Positions 26,927 to 36,755 of a DNA stretch of 64,000 nt are shown here, in pieces; within the stretch, counting starts at the first letter, position 1, and every line of letters starts with the position of its first letter. The notes beneath the pieces were generated by a model that worked only from the letters and a program-made list of their open reading frames with translations, was not told the origin of the DNA and did not search any database. Origin of the DNA: Bacteroidota bacterium (GTDB lineage: Bacteria > Bacteroidota > Bacteroidia > Bacteroidales > UBA10428); contig CP065006.1 of assembly GCA_016699695.1 (NCBI GenBank), forward strand, positions 310,001 through 374,000, given 5' to 3'. A program made the position numbers and the translations under genes.

Positions 26927-29900
26927 ATGGCGAAATTAAAAATTATCAGAGCCTCTGCTGGATCAGGAAAAACTTACACACTTACCAGCGACATTTTAAA
27001 TCTTCTGCTAAGCCATCCGGGTAACGACTACTACCGCCGTATTTTGGCTGTTACTTTTACCAACAAGGCCACTGCCGAAATGAAGGAGCGCATTCTGAAA
27101 GAATTGAACACACTGGCCACCGGAAAACCCTCGAATCACCTCGAAGTAATTTGTAAAACCAGCAAACTTGACGAACCTGCTGTGCGAAAAAAAGCCGGGC
27201 AAATTCTTAGCTCTATTTTGCATGGCTACTCGTGGCTGAGGGTCGAAACAATCGACTCCTTTTTTCAAACTGTCATTCGTTCTTTTGTGCGCGAATTAAA
27301 CCTTTCGGGCTATTACAACATCGAACTGAACCAGGATAAAATATTGAACCTGGCTGTTGAGGGTCTGCTCGACAGGCTAGGCAATGAACCAGAATTACTC
27401 TCATGGATTATTGCTTATGTCGAAGAAAAATTAGAGAAAGATGGAAGTTGGGATTTCACCAGAGAATTGCAACGGCTGGGAAGAAGCCTTTTTCGCGAAA
27501 ATCTGCAAGAAAAGCTACCAGAGATAAAACAAACCATCAAAAACAAAGCAACACTTGAATTGTACGCAAACGCATTAAAAGAAATTAAAAAAGCGTTTGA
27601 AAACGATACCGCCGGCATCGCCCAAAGGGTTATGGAAAATATGACTTTGCAGGGGTTGACTATCGAAGATTTCTTTCAAACAACAAAAGGCCCAATAAAT
27701 GTGTTTAGAAAGGTCTTAAATCAGAATTTTGACTTTAAAAAAAATTACGTCGAAACAATTCTGAATAATCCGGACAAATGGCCTTCAGGCAAAACCAAAC
27801 AACCACAGGAAGCAATAAGGTTTGGCACCGAAATAGCTGCCCCAGCCCTGGTAAACCTAAAAAATCTTATAGCCGAAAAAGCCGAAAACTATTCCACAAG
27901 CCTGATAGTGCTTAAAAATTTAGCTGTACTTGGCCTACTTACCGAATTGCAGGAAGAAGTGGAACTTGTACGTAAAGAAAGGGATGCTTTTCTGATCAGC
28001 GATGCTGCACCTTTTATTCAGAAGCTTATCAACCATAACAATGTACCTTTTATTTACGAAAAAGCTGGCAACCAATTTAATCACCTACTAATCGACGAAT
28101 TTCAGGATACCTCGTTGATGCAATGGTCTAATTTCAGACCACTATTAGAGAACAGCCTGTCTGTGGGGCATTCCTGTTTGGTTGTAGGGGATGTTAAACA
28201 ATCAATTTATCGTTTTCGAAACAGCAACTGGAAAATTCTTGAATCGCAGGTACTAAACGACCTTGGTTCTGGAAACACCACAACAGTTAACCTGGATACC
28301 AACTGGAGAAGCGATGCCAACATAGTGAGGTTTAACAACCATTTCTTTCGGCTGGCCACGGAATTGCTCGATAGCCAGAACCAAGACCTGACAGAAAATT
28401 CAATTCAAAAAAGTAAGCTTTATGCCGATGTAGCGCAAAAGTCTCCTGCCGGGAAAGATCAACAGCGTGGATTTGTTTCTTTTCAGATTATTTCCGGAAA
28501 TGCTGAATCGCAGCAAAATGTTGGTGATGAAACGGAGGAAGACTCAATCGATTTTCCAGCAATTCGCGGACACCTCATTGGTAGCATTAACGAATTGCTT
28601 GAAAGTGGTTTCGAACCATCGGACATAGCAATTCTGGTAAGGCATAAAAAGAACGGTAAACAAATAGCCGAAATCATTGTAGAGGCCAACCAAAAACAAT
28701 TGTTTGCAAAACCTGTGGGTGTGATTTCAAACGAATCACTCTTTTTGCATAGTTCTCCGGCAGTGCTGGCGGTTGTGAATGCCCTGGCTTATGCACACAA
28801 CTCGTCCAACCTATTGGCAGCTGCCACCATGCTGGCCAATTTTTTATTCCTCAAGTCTGACAGCGATGCCGATAAAATTCCTTTCCCTGAAGGCCGATTT
28901 GATTCCTATGTATGTGATTCAATTTTCAATACCAACTTTGCAGCATTCTGTAGCGAAATAAGACAAGATTCGCTTTACCTCGCCTCAGAAAAGATTTGCA
29001 ATCTGTTTGGCTTTTTCGAATTAGAAAGCGAGTTGGTTTACATTCATTCCTTCCTGGATGTAGTTTTTGAATTTGCCAACAAACAGCATTCCGACATGGG
29101 GTCATTTCTTAAATTTTGGGAAGAAGAAGGAGATAACACCACCATTTCTGCCAGCGAAAGCGAGGGAGCAATAAGGATTCTTACCATACACAAAGCGAAA
29201 GGTCTTGAATTTCCGGTGGTGATTATACCCGATATGCTCAGTAGCTTTAAGCCAAACCATGATGATCTTCTTTGGGTAGAGCCAAAATGGGAACCCTATA
29301 GTCAATTGCCATTGTTACCCATAAAACCCACTAACCTCGTCCAAAACAGCTTTTTCAAAGACGATTTTTTCCTTGAAAAAGACCTGAATACCATCGATAA
29401 CCTTAACTTACTTTATGTAGCTTACACAAGGGCGGTAAATGCATTGTATGTTTTTATAAAAGAGCCCAAGAAAGTGAAAGAAAAAAAGGAGACCGAAGCA
29501 TCTGAAGGTGGCATCCAAGCCATAGAAGATATAAATTCACTTATACATCTCACTCTTGACAAGCTAAAATTGAATTCCAATAAGGAATTTGAGCTCAATT
29601 ACGACCTCCAGGCAGGAAGAATAAGCTATGGTAAACTCGCAAAGCAAAACTTGCAGGCAAATCCAATCAAGGGTATCGCTATGCCCGCCATTCAACAAAC
29701 CCTCGTAATGCCTTGCATAAAAAGCAAGCAACTTTCAGAACAATTGTTGACCTTTTCTGCAGAAGGCCGTTTTCATCAACTGGTGCAAGGGCGAATTATT
29801 CATTCGGTGATGGAAAAGGTTCAAACAACCAACGACCTGGAAAAAGCAGTGAAAGAGAAAGTGCAATCAGGTATTCTCTCTGAAACAGAGGGCCGGCAAT

Positions 29901-30214
29901 TGCATCAGCTACTTTCGGATGCCATTCGTGAAACCGAAAAACATGAATGGTTCAGCGGAAAATACAAAATACTAACCGAAGCCGACATTGTGGTGCCAAA
30001 TGGAAGTCTGAAAAGACCCGACCGCATAATGCTGAAAGACGATGAAACCCTGGTGGTAGATTATAAAACGGGTACAAAGGCTGACAGACAAAGTCACCAG
30101 AAACAGGTGAAAGAATATATGCAGCTGCTTACTGCTGCCGGAAAACCAGGTGTGAAAGGCTATATCTGGTACCTGACCCAACACGAAATAATAGAAGTAA
30201 GCAATAGCAATTAA
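26927..30214 (+). CDS. addA: AddA-like helicase-nuclease (UvrD/RecB family)
   Basis: 1,095 residues. Superfamily 1 helicase motifs in order: Walker A ASAGSGKT (9-16), VTFTNKATAEMKERI, NHLLIDEFQDTSLMQW (motif II), VVGDVKQSIYRFRNS (III), NLDTNWRSDANIV (IV), LTIHKAKGLEFPVVIIP (V) and LLYVAYTRAVNALYVF (VI). The C-terminal nuclease domain has RPDRIM ... ETLVVDYKTG, a PD-(D/E)xK site. With its partner it would process double-strand ends for RecA. The AddB-like gene lies 1 kb downstream, after a radical SAM gene that starts 3 nt after this stop. Confidence 0.92.
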   Translation: MAKLKIIRASAGSGKTYTLTSDILNLLLSHPGNDYYRRILAVTFTNKATAEMKERILKELNTLATGKPSNHLEVICKTSKLDEPAVRKKAGQILSSILHGYSWLRVETIDSFFQTVIRSFVRELNLSGYYNIELNQDKILNLAVEGLLDRLGNEPELLSWIIAYVEEKLEKDGSWDFTRELQRLGRSLFRENLQEKLPEIKQTIKNKATLELYANALKEIKKAFENDTAGIAQRVMENMTLQGLTIEDFFQTTKGPINVFRKVLNQNFDFKKNYVETILNNPDKWPSGKTKQPQEAIRFGTEIAAPALVNLKNLIAEKAENYSTSLIVLKNLAVLGLLTELQEEVELVRKERDAFLISDAAPFIQKLINHNNVPFIYEKAGNQFNHLLIDEFQDTSLMQWSNFRPLLENSLSVGHSCLVVGDVKQSIYRFRNSNWKILESQVLNDLGSGNTTTVNLDTNWRSDANIVRFNNHFFRLATELLDSQNQDLTENSIQKSKLYADVAQKSPAGKDQQRGFVSFQIISGNAESQQNVGDETEEDSIDFPAIRGHLIGSINELLESGFEPSDIAILVRHKKNGKQIAEIIVEANQKQLFAKPVGVISNESLFLHSSPAVLAVVNALAYAHNSSNLLAAATMLANFLFLKSDSDADKIPFPEGRFDSYVCDSIFNTNFAAFCSEIRQDSLYLASEKICNLFGFFELESELVYIHSFLDVVFEFANKQHSDMGSFLKFWEEEGDNTTISASESEGAIRILTIHKAKGLEFPVVIIPDMLSSFKPNHDDLLWVEPKWEPYSQLPLLPIKPTNLVQNSFFKDDFFLEKDLNTIDNLNLLYVAYTRAVNALYVFIKEPKKVKEKKETEASEGGIQAIEDINSLIHLTLDKLKLNSNKEFELNYDLQAGRISYGKLAKQNLQANPIKGIAMPAIQQTLVMPCIKSKQLSEQLLTFSAEGRFHQLVQGRIIHSVMEKVQTTNDLEKAVKEKVQSGILSETEGRQLHQLLSDAIRETEKHEWFSGKYKILTEADIVVPNGSLKRPDRIMLKDDETLVVDYKTGTKADRQSHQKQVKEYMQLLTAAGKPGVKGYIWYLTQHEIIEVSNSN

Positions 30215-30217
30215 TAA

Positions 30218-31201
30218 ATGGGGAAGAAAGAAACCAAAGCGCAACAAGAAGGATTACCTGTTTTTTCATGGGGGCATAGCAGGCGTATCAACCTGGCATC
30301 GAACCATACCCGCATGAATTTTGGCAGCCGCCTGCAGAAGCTCACCCTCGATGCAGGTTTTACTTGTCCAAACCGCGATGGTAAAGTGTCGGTGGGCGGT
30401 TGCAGCTTTTGCAACAACAATGCCTTTAACCCCTCGTATTGCCGCGATCAGGAGTCGATAAGCCTGCAACTGGAGCGTGGCATCAGGTTTCATCGGAAGC
30501 GCTACCGGAAAGCCAGCCTGTTTCTGGCCTATTTTCAGGCTTACAGCAACACCTATGCACCGGTGGATGTGCTAAGGAAAAAATATATGGAGGCGCTTGC
30601 CTACCCCGATGTAATGGGCCTGGTAATTGGAACCCGCCCCGATTGTGTAGACGAAGATATTTTCGATTTGCTGGCTGAGATCAAAGAAAATTATTACCTG
30701 ATGGTGGAGTTTGGCATCGAATCGGTATACAACCAGAGTCTCGAAAAAATTAACCGGGGGCATAGTTTCGAAAAATCGGTGTGGGCTGTGCACGAAGCAG
30801 CCAGGAGAGGCATTCAAACCGGTGGTCACCTCATTTTTGGCTTGCCAGGCGAATCGCGCAGCATGATGCTCGATTCGGCCGAAATTATCTCCAAACTACC
30901 TTTGAATACAGTAAAATTTCATCAATTGCAGATTGTAAAAGGTACCCGTATGGCACAGGATTTCGAAGAGAATCCGGAAGCGTTTACGCTGTTTACATTG
31001 GACGAATATGTCGATTTTATTTGCGAATACCTTGGCCGGTTAAGACCCACACTGGTGATCGAAAGACTTGCCGGAGAAGCCAATCCCGATTATAACCTTA
31101 CCAATCGATGGAACCTCCGCTACGACAAAGTACTTAGCCTTATCGAAAAGCGTCTGGAAGAAACTGATAGTTGGCAGGGTAAGTTTTTTATCAATACATA
31201 A
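30218..31201 (+). CDS. radical SAM protein, TIGR01212/YhcC-like
   Basis: 327 residues, starting 3 nt after the helicase gene (TAA TAA ATG). The FeS site is C-x11-C-x2-C in FTCPNRDGKVSVGGCSFCNN, unlike the usual CxxxCxxC spacing and characteristic of the YhcC/TIGR01212 group. SAM-binding regions follow (LFLAYFQAYSNTY; LVIGTRPDCVDEDI; MVEFGIESVYNQSLEKINRGH), with a Gly-rich HLIFGLPGES. The substrate of this family is not established. The tight coupling to the AddAB-like genes is by position only; it is not a known subunit of that nuclease. Confidence 0.9.
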   Translation: MGKKETKAQQEGLPVFSWGHSRRINLASNHTRMNFGSRLQKLTLDAGFTCPNRDGKVSVGGCSFCNNNAFNPSYCRDQESISLQLERGIRFHRKRYRKASLFLAYFQAYSNTYAPVDVLRKKYMEALAYPDVMGLVIGTRPDCVDEDIFDLLAEIKENYYLMVEFGIESVYNQSLEKINRGHSFEKSVWAVHEAARRGIQTGGHLIFGLPGESRSMMLDSAEIISKLPLNTVKFHQLQIVKGTRMAQDFEENPEAFTLFTLDEYVDFICEYLGRLRPTLVIERLAGEANPDYNLTNRWNLRYDKVLSLIEKRLEETDSWQGKFFINT

Positions 31202-31243
31202 CCCAATCGTATCGCATTAATTATATAGTTTATAAGCTGTACC

Positions 31244-34114
31244 ATGATTCCATTTTTAGAAAGCGTTACCAGCTATCTTTTTGAGCATTACCGCAATAAT
31301 CTGGAGAATATGTCGGTTGTATTCCCCAACAAGAGGGCCCGATTGTTCTTCAACCAATATCTTGCCAGCCATACGGAACAGCCACTTCTGGCTCCGAAAT
31401 ACTTTACCATTAACGAATACATGCACCAGGTGAGTGGTACTACCCTTGCAGACCCAATAACCCTGCTCTTTCTGATATATGAAGTATATATCCAAAAAAC
31501 AGGCTCCAAAGAAAGCTTTGATGACTTTCTGTTTTATGGCGAAATGATGCTGGCCGATTTCGACGACATCGACAAATACCGCATCGATGCTAACGCACTT
31601 TTTAAAAACATCTCGCAGTTCAAAGAGATTGATTCCTTTGCCGATTTTCTGGATGAAGCGCAAATAGAAGCCATTCGCAAGTTTTGGGAGAACTTCAAAG
31701 CAGGAGAGCTATCAGAACAGAAACAAATTTTTTCGCAAATATGGAATCAATTAAATGGGATTTATGTGGCTTTTACTCAGAAATTGAGTGCCGTAGGACT
31801 TAGTTATGAAGGAATGGCGTGCAGGCAAGCTATTGAAAGGATTGAAAATAACACTTATTCGTTTGCCGAAGAAAAAATTGTGTTTCTGGGCTTTAATGCA
31901 CTCAACAATTGCGAAAAAGAACTTTTCAGGCATGCGCAAAAACAAAACAAAGCATTGTTCTTCTGGGATTACGATAAATATTACCTGGACTTAAAAAACC
32001 ACGAAGCCGGATTTTACCTGCGCGATTTAATTGAAACCTTTCCGGCACCCCAGGATTTTGTATTTGAAAGTGGGCTGACACTGCCGAAAAAAAGCTTTAA
32101 AGTATTGAATATTCCAACCCTTGTCGGGCAGGCCAAAACAATTCCCCTGGCATTGGCACAATTGCCACTTGGATGGAAAGAAAATCCCGTTGAAACAGCA
32201 TTGGTTCTGGCAGACGAAAGCATGCTTTTGCCTGCACTGAGTTCATTGCCTGCCGACATACCAAATGTCAATATTTCAATGGGATATCCGGTGAAGGAAA
32301 CAAAAGTTTTCAGCTTTGTGGCAAGCCTGATTGATTTGCACAAGAATAAAAATGACAAACGGGATAATCCTGGCAGAATATTCTACCATGCCGATGTAAT
32401 ACAATTGCTTCAAAATGAACTTTTAGACAGATTTAACCAACAAACGGAGGGTTTTATACAAAAGGTCATAAAGCAAAATCAGGTGTATATCGATACCAAC
32501 CCTTTGGAAAACACCAACGAATTTTTCGCCCTTCTTTTTCAAAAAGAAATTGATTCCCGTGAGTTTATAGTATACCTAAAAACAATGCTCAATAAAATTG
32601 CGGAGTTTTTTTACGATGAAGATACCAATCCGGCCCGAATCGAACGAGAAGCTTGTGTTCGTTTACTTATTCAACTAAACAGGCTGGGCGATTTGTTGAC
32701 ACACACTCCAGTGATTTTTAACTTTTCGAGTTTAAACCGTTTGCTCACAAAAATTTTCGAGAAAGCCAGCATCCCCTTTTCGGGCGAACCCATTGAGGGC
32801 CTGCAAATAATGGGGGTACTGGAAACACGTAACCTCGATTTCGAAAACCTGATAATTCTCTCGCTCAACGAAGGCGTATTTCCCAAAACAGGCCATGCGC
32901 CTTCCTACATACCCTATTCGCTTCGAAAAGCTTATGGATTGCCTACCCTCGAACACCAGGATGCCATCTTTGCCTATTATTTCTACAGACTCATTCAGCG
33001 GGCAGAAAACATTACCCTGGTATATTCTTCGTCTGAAACAGGAAGTAAAGGTGCCGAACCCAGCAGATTTATTCACCAACTTCTTTACGAGAATGCCTTT
33101 TCAGTTTCGAGCCAAAACCTGAATTACAAACTGGTCCCAAATACTATCCATAAGGTTAGCTTTCAGTCCGATAACAATACACTTGAATTGCTGAAAAAGA
33201 AATATACTGGCGATGAGAAACAAACTTTATCACCTAGTGCTATCAATGCGTATTTAAACTGCAAAACCCAGTTTTACCTACGCTATGTTTCTGGTTTAAA
33301 AGAGTCCGAATCCATTCAGGAAAAAATTGAATCAAGCACCATTGGGCTCATTCTGCATAAAAGTATGCAGCTGCTCTACGAGCCATATATAAACACACTT
33401 GTTACAAGCGAATTGCATAAGGCAATCTGTGCCGATAAAGAAAAAATCAGCAAGGCGGTAATCCAGGCGTTTACAAATGAATACCTAGGGGAAGAGAACC
33501 TTTCAGAGATCACGAATGAGATGGCATTGCAGGGTAAAAATATTCTTTATAAGGAAATAATTCAGCGACTGGCTATATCGATTCTTCGTTACGATCAGCA
33601 ACAGGTTCCTTTCACCCTCAGAGAATTGGAATACAAAGTTCAGATGCCTTTTCGCACTTCATCGGGGTTTGAACTCAGCATAGGTGGCACCATTGACCGG
33701 GTTGACCTTTGCGAAGGAAATATCAGGATAATCGATTATAAAACCGGAAAAATAAAAAACAGTTTCCAAACCATCGAAAGTCTGTTCACAGAAAAACCAT
33801 CCACACGAAATGCGAATGCCTTTCAAACCCTTTTATACTCAATGGCATTTAAGTCAAACAACAAGGACTATCCTGTGGTGCCTTTTCTCTATTACCTGAA
33901 AGGCCTTAACCAAAAAAACTATGATGGAAGGCTTGCACATGGCGAACAAAGGAAGAAGCAAACAATAGATTCCTTCTCGAGTGTGGAGGAAGAGTTTAAA
34001 ACACGCTTAAAGCAAACTCTCGATGAGATTTTTAGCGAAAAGAGTAGCTTTTATCAAACAGACGACATAAAATTCTGCACGTATTGCATGTACAAAAACA
34101 TCTGTCACAGATAA
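31244..34114 (+). CDS. addB: AddB-like exonuclease with iron-sulfur cluster motif
   Basis: 956 residues. The N-terminal part has a degenerate nucleotide-binding loop (MSVVFPNKRARLFF) as in AddB. Further motifs include VEGL-type IQIMGVLETRNLDFENLIILSLNEGVFP and YYFYRLIQRAENITLVYSSSE. The C-terminal nuclease domain has GTIDRVDLCEGNIRIIDYKTGKI (PD-(D/E)xK). The four-Cys FeS set is one Cys in AYLNCKTQF and C-x2-C-x5-C in the last residues (FCTYCMYKNICHR), the same spacing as AddB. It is the presumed partner of the AddA-like gene upstream. Convergent with the next gene. Confidence 0.9.
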   Translation: MIPFLESVTSYLFEHYRNNLENMSVVFPNKRARLFFNQYLASHTEQPLLAPKYFTINEYMHQVSGTTLADPITLLFLIYEVYIQKTGSKESFDDFLFYGEMMLADFDDIDKYRIDANALFKNISQFKEIDSFADFLDEAQIEAIRKFWENFKAGELSEQKQIFSQIWNQLNGIYVAFTQKLSAVGLSYEGMACRQAIERIENNTYSFAEEKIVFLGFNALNNCEKELFRHAQKQNKALFFWDYDKYYLDLKNHEAGFYLRDLIETFPAPQDFVFESGLTLPKKSFKVLNIPTLVGQAKTIPLALAQLPLGWKENPVETALVLADESMLLPALSSLPADIPNVNISMGYPVKETKVFSFVASLIDLHKNKNDKRDNPGRIFYHADVIQLLQNELLDRFNQQTEGFIQKVIKQNQVYIDTNPLENTNEFFALLFQKEIDSREFIVYLKTMLNKIAEFFYDEDTNPARIEREACVRLLIQLNRLGDLLTHTPVIFNFSSLNRLLTKIFEKASIPFSGEPIEGLQIMGVLETRNLDFENLIILSLNEGVFPKTGHAPSYIPYSLRKAYGLPTLEHQDAIFAYYFYRLIQRAENITLVYSSSETGSKGAEPSRFIHQLLYENAFSVSSQNLNYKLVPNTIHKVSFQSDNNTLELLKKKYTGDEKQTLSPSAINAYLNCKTQFYLRYVSGLKESESIQEKIESSTIGLILHKSMQLLYEPYINTLVTSELHKAICADKEKISKAVIQAFTNEYLGEENLSEITNEMALQGKNILYKEIIQRLAISILRYDQQQVPFTLRELEYKVQMPFRTSSGFELSIGGTIDRVDLCEGNIRIIDYKTGKIKNSFQTIESLFTEKPSTRNANAFQTLLYSMAFKSNNKDYPVVPFLYYLKGLNQKNYDGRLAHGEQRKKQTIDSFSSVEEEFKTRLKQTLDEIFSEKSSFYQTDDIKFCTYCMYKNICHR

Positions 34115-34133
34115 AGCTTAATATTAAAGTTGA

Positions 34134-34973
34134 TTAGTCGCATCCATTCTTTCGCCCATCTGTTTTCACAGCTTCCTCCGAAAGAAAAGGTGAACCCTCA
34201 AGGGCAGCCCATTCGCCTTTCAGCAGGCACCAATTTTCATGGCTATTTTCGCTCCAGATTTTTACCAAAGCTGTAGTGTCGAGTCTTTGCTGGGTGTTTC
34301 GTTCAACAACCGAACGCAAAAGCACCTCGGGGTTATTGGAATAAAAAACATCCTGATTTTCGCGGCGAACAAGTACTAATTTGCCTTGCTTCCATTGATA
34401 GGTTTCGTGCGTATAAAATGCTCCTCCCATTCCACCAGCCTGATGTGAGGTAATTATCTGGCTGACGCTATCGGCTTCGAGCGATACCAGGGCACTAAGC
34501 TCAGGGTGCTCCTCAAATTGCCTTTTCGAAGCATTAAACAAATACACCGCATACCAGGTGCCACCAGTGCCCGTAGCAATAGGAATTCTGAGGTCTGTAT
34601 GGCCATCGAAATTCAAGTCAGCTGGGTTAAAAATGCGTGTTGGGTCATCCAGGTAATAGTTCTCGTTGTACACCACATCCGACTGAAGAGGTCCAATGGA
34701 TTGGATTGACTTATTCAGGTCATTGTCGGGAAAAACATTAATTATTAACTCCATAGGGTTAAGTTCAATCAAAAAAACACCCTGCCCTTTTTGCATCAAA
34801 TAGATGGAACTAAGTTCAATTTCACGTTCGTTGGAAATATTTTCACTTACTGTAACCTGATCGGAAATATCAGTTTCAACCTCGGTTTTATCAGAAGAAT
34901 TTCCCTTTCTGCACGATTGAAAAGTTAAACCCAGCCATAATAGGGCAAATATTAAGAGAAGATTTGATTTCAT
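34134..34973 (-). CDS. lipoprotein of unknown function
   Basis: 279 residues. A lipoprotein signal ends at Cys21 (WLGLTFQSCRKGN), so it is lipid-anchored in the envelope. The mature part contains an FG-GAP/calcium-loop-like stretch (NPADLNFDGHTDLRIP) followed by TGTGGTWYAVYLFNASKRQFEEHPEL, a pattern seen in secreted XAC2610-like proteins of unknown role. No enzyme motif is visible. It is alone, convergent with the addB-like gene, 19 nt apart. Confidence 0.75.
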   Translation of the reverse strand: MKSNLLLIFALLWLGLTFQSCRKGNSSDKTEVETDISDQVTVSENISNEREIELSSIYLMQKGQGVFLIELNPMELIINVFPDNDLNKSIQSIGPLQSDVVYNENYYLDDPTRIFNPADLNFDGHTDLRIPIATGTGGTWYAVYLFNASKRQFEEHPELSALVSLEADSVSQIITSHQAGGMGGAFYTHETYQWKQGKLVLVRRENQDVFYSNNPEVLLRSVVERNTQQRLDTTALVKIWSENSHENWCLLKGEWAALEGSPFLSEEAVKTDGRKNGCD

Positions 34974-35293
34974 TTATCTTTTTATTGATTTGAGTTTTGC
35001 ACAAATTACTTAACTGAATACAAATAGCGAACAATAACTTCGAACCTCGTTATTTTAAACAATAAACTGCTAATTTATAATAGATTAACATACCATTCTT
35101 TACATTTCATTGCACACCGGCAGTTCAATTAATTCAGTTTAAAATCCTGTAATTATTTAGGCTTTAAAAGTAATTAAATAAAAAAAACTTCATTCATATC
35201 TCATTCATTTCGTTATTTTTGAAAAAATATTCAGCTGATACTGATTGATTTTCCTAACTTTAAGTTAACAGCTGCTGAAACCCAGCTTTAAAA
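34974..35293. other. 320-nt AT-rich intergenic stretch between divergent genes
   Basis: It holds no open frame of note. On the plus strand TATTTTTG at 35214-35221 fits a -7 element for the gene at 35294 (no clear TTG at -33). No hairpin with a T run and no tRNA-like fold is seen. Nothing else is evident. Confidence 0.6.
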
Positions 35294-35863
35294 ATGAATA
35301 ATCTGGAAGTAAAACTCTTTAAAAATTGGTGGCTTCTTGCCATAAAAGGCCTGTTAACACTAGCGTTTGGGCTTTTAGCACTTACTTTAAAAGATATCAA
35401 TCAGATAAAAATAATTAAATTCTTCTGCATCATTATTCTGGTGTCGGGTGCCTTGTTAATTTACGGTTCCTTTTACAATAGGAAACGCAAAGATCCATGG
35501 ATATGGTGGCTTTTCGAAGGTTTGTTTGATTTTATTATCGGAGCACTTATTTTTTACATCATTGTATGGCACCGCCTTGCTGCCATTGCCATGTTTACTG
35601 AAATTATTGCGATTTGGGCTTTGGTTTTTGGTATTATTCAAATAATTACTTCTTTCCGGTTTATTATTTTTAGCCTGGGGTGGTTTGCTATGTTGCTCAG
35701 CGGATTGCTGGCCATTGTATATACCATAATTATTTCTCTAAGCCTGCTACCCGGCACTCATGCAAAAACAGCAGTGATTGGTATTTTTGCAATGTTTCTG
35801 GGCATCGTTATTTTAATTAACTCCATTTCGCTGTTACAAAGCATCCGAAAACATAAGAATTAA
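35294..35863 (+). CDS. HdeD/DUF308-like membrane protein
   Basis: 189 residues with about six hydrophobic segments (starting WWLLAIKGLLTLAFGLLALTL, then IKFFCIIILVSGALLIYGSF, GLFDFIIGALIFYIIVW, IAMFTEIIAIWALVFGIIQII, FSLGWFAMLLSGLLAIVYTIIISL, IGIFAMFLGIVILINSISLL). Paired helices with repeated Gly match the DUF308/HdeD fold, which includes proteins linked to acid stress; the function here is unknown. It ends 2 nt from the convergent trmD. Confidence 0.82.
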   Translation: MNNLEVKLFKNWWLLAIKGLLTLAFGLLALTLKDINQIKIIKFFCIIILVSGALLIYGSFYNRKRKDPWIWWLFEGLFDFIIGALIFYIIVWHRLAAIAMFTEIIAIWALVFGIIQIITSFRFIIFSLGWFAMLLSGLLAIVYTIIISLSLLPGTHAKTAVIGIFAMFLGIVILINSISLLQSIRKHKN

Positions 35864-35865
35864 GT

Positions 35866-36552
35866 CTACTTTTTAATGTTTTCCAGTAAATCAGGGCGCA
35901 AACGTTGTGTTCGGTCAACTGACTGTTCGTGTCGCCAATTTTCAATCAAAGCTTCATTTCCAGACAACAATATTTCCGGTACTTTCCAACCTTTGTAGTC
36001 TGCGGGTCGGGTATACACCGGGGGAGCCAACAGGTTATCCTGAAATGAATCGGTGAGTGCAGAGGTTTCATCCGACAAAACGCCCGGCAACAAACGCACC
36101 ACCGCATCGGTTACAATAGCTGCCGCCAATTCACCGCCCGTGAGCACATAATCGCCTACCGATATCTCCGATGTAATGTAATGGTCGCGAATGCGCTGAT
36201 CGACTCCTTTGTAATGTCCGCAAAGAATGAGCAGATTTTCCTGCATCGATAATCGGTTCGCTTCGCGCTGATCAAATCGTTTTCCATCGGGTGACATATA
36301 AATAATTTCGCTGTATTCACGTTCTGCCTTCAGAGACAACATAGCTTTTTCAATAGGTTCAATCATCATTACCATGCCAGCCCCGCCACCAAAAGCGTAA
36401 TCATCAACCTGTCGGTGTTTTCCGCTGGCAAATTCTCGGATATTGTGTACAACAATCTCTACAAGTCCTTTAGAAACAGCCCTTTTTAAAATTGAATGAC
36501 TAAATGGACTTTCCAGCAACTCCGGCAACACGGTGAGAATATCTATACGCAT
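35866..36552 (-). CDS. trmD: tRNA (guanine37-N1)-methyltransferase
   Basis: 228 residues, typical of TrmD. It methylates G37 next to the anticodon using SAM, which prevents +1 frameshifts. The SPOUT knot motifs are present: DDYAFGGGAGMVMMIEPI, LILCGHYKGVDQRI and ISVGDYVLTGGELAA. Unlike the rpsP-rimM-trmD-rplS operon of proteobacteria, it stands alone here. A TATATTTG -7 element is 17 nt upstream on the minus strand (36569-36576), but no TTG is found at a good spacing. Confidence 0.96.
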   Translation of the reverse strand: MRIDILTVLPELLESPFSHSILKRAVSKGLVEIVVHNIREFASGKHRQVDDYAFGGGAGMVMMIEPIEKAMLSLKAEREYSEIIYMSPDGKRFDQREANRLSMQENLLILCGHYKGVDQRIRDHYITSEISVGDYVLTGGELAAAIVTDAVVRLLPGVLSDETSALTDSFQDNLLAPPVYTRPADYKGWKVPEILLSGNEALIENWRHEQSVDRTQRLRPDLLENIKK

Positions 36553-36755
36553 TTTTCCTTTTTTTGTGCAAATATAGAAAGAATAAGAAAGCTTATGAGA
36601 AGCAATGCTATGGTTAAAAGTACTGACATAATTTCTAAGACATCTTAATCAATTGGCATAGCTTTTCGAATTTTGATCTCAAAACATTGTTAGGTTATCA
36701 GTTAATAGTTATTTTCGTACCTTTCAAAGCAGGCTACCACTTAAATCAGTACATT

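Noticed and set aside
36687..36755. Longer N-terminus for the DUF349 protein
   Set aside because: It would need a TTG start and 23 residues unlike the acidic, Lys-rich beginning; the ATG at 36756 is a better start.
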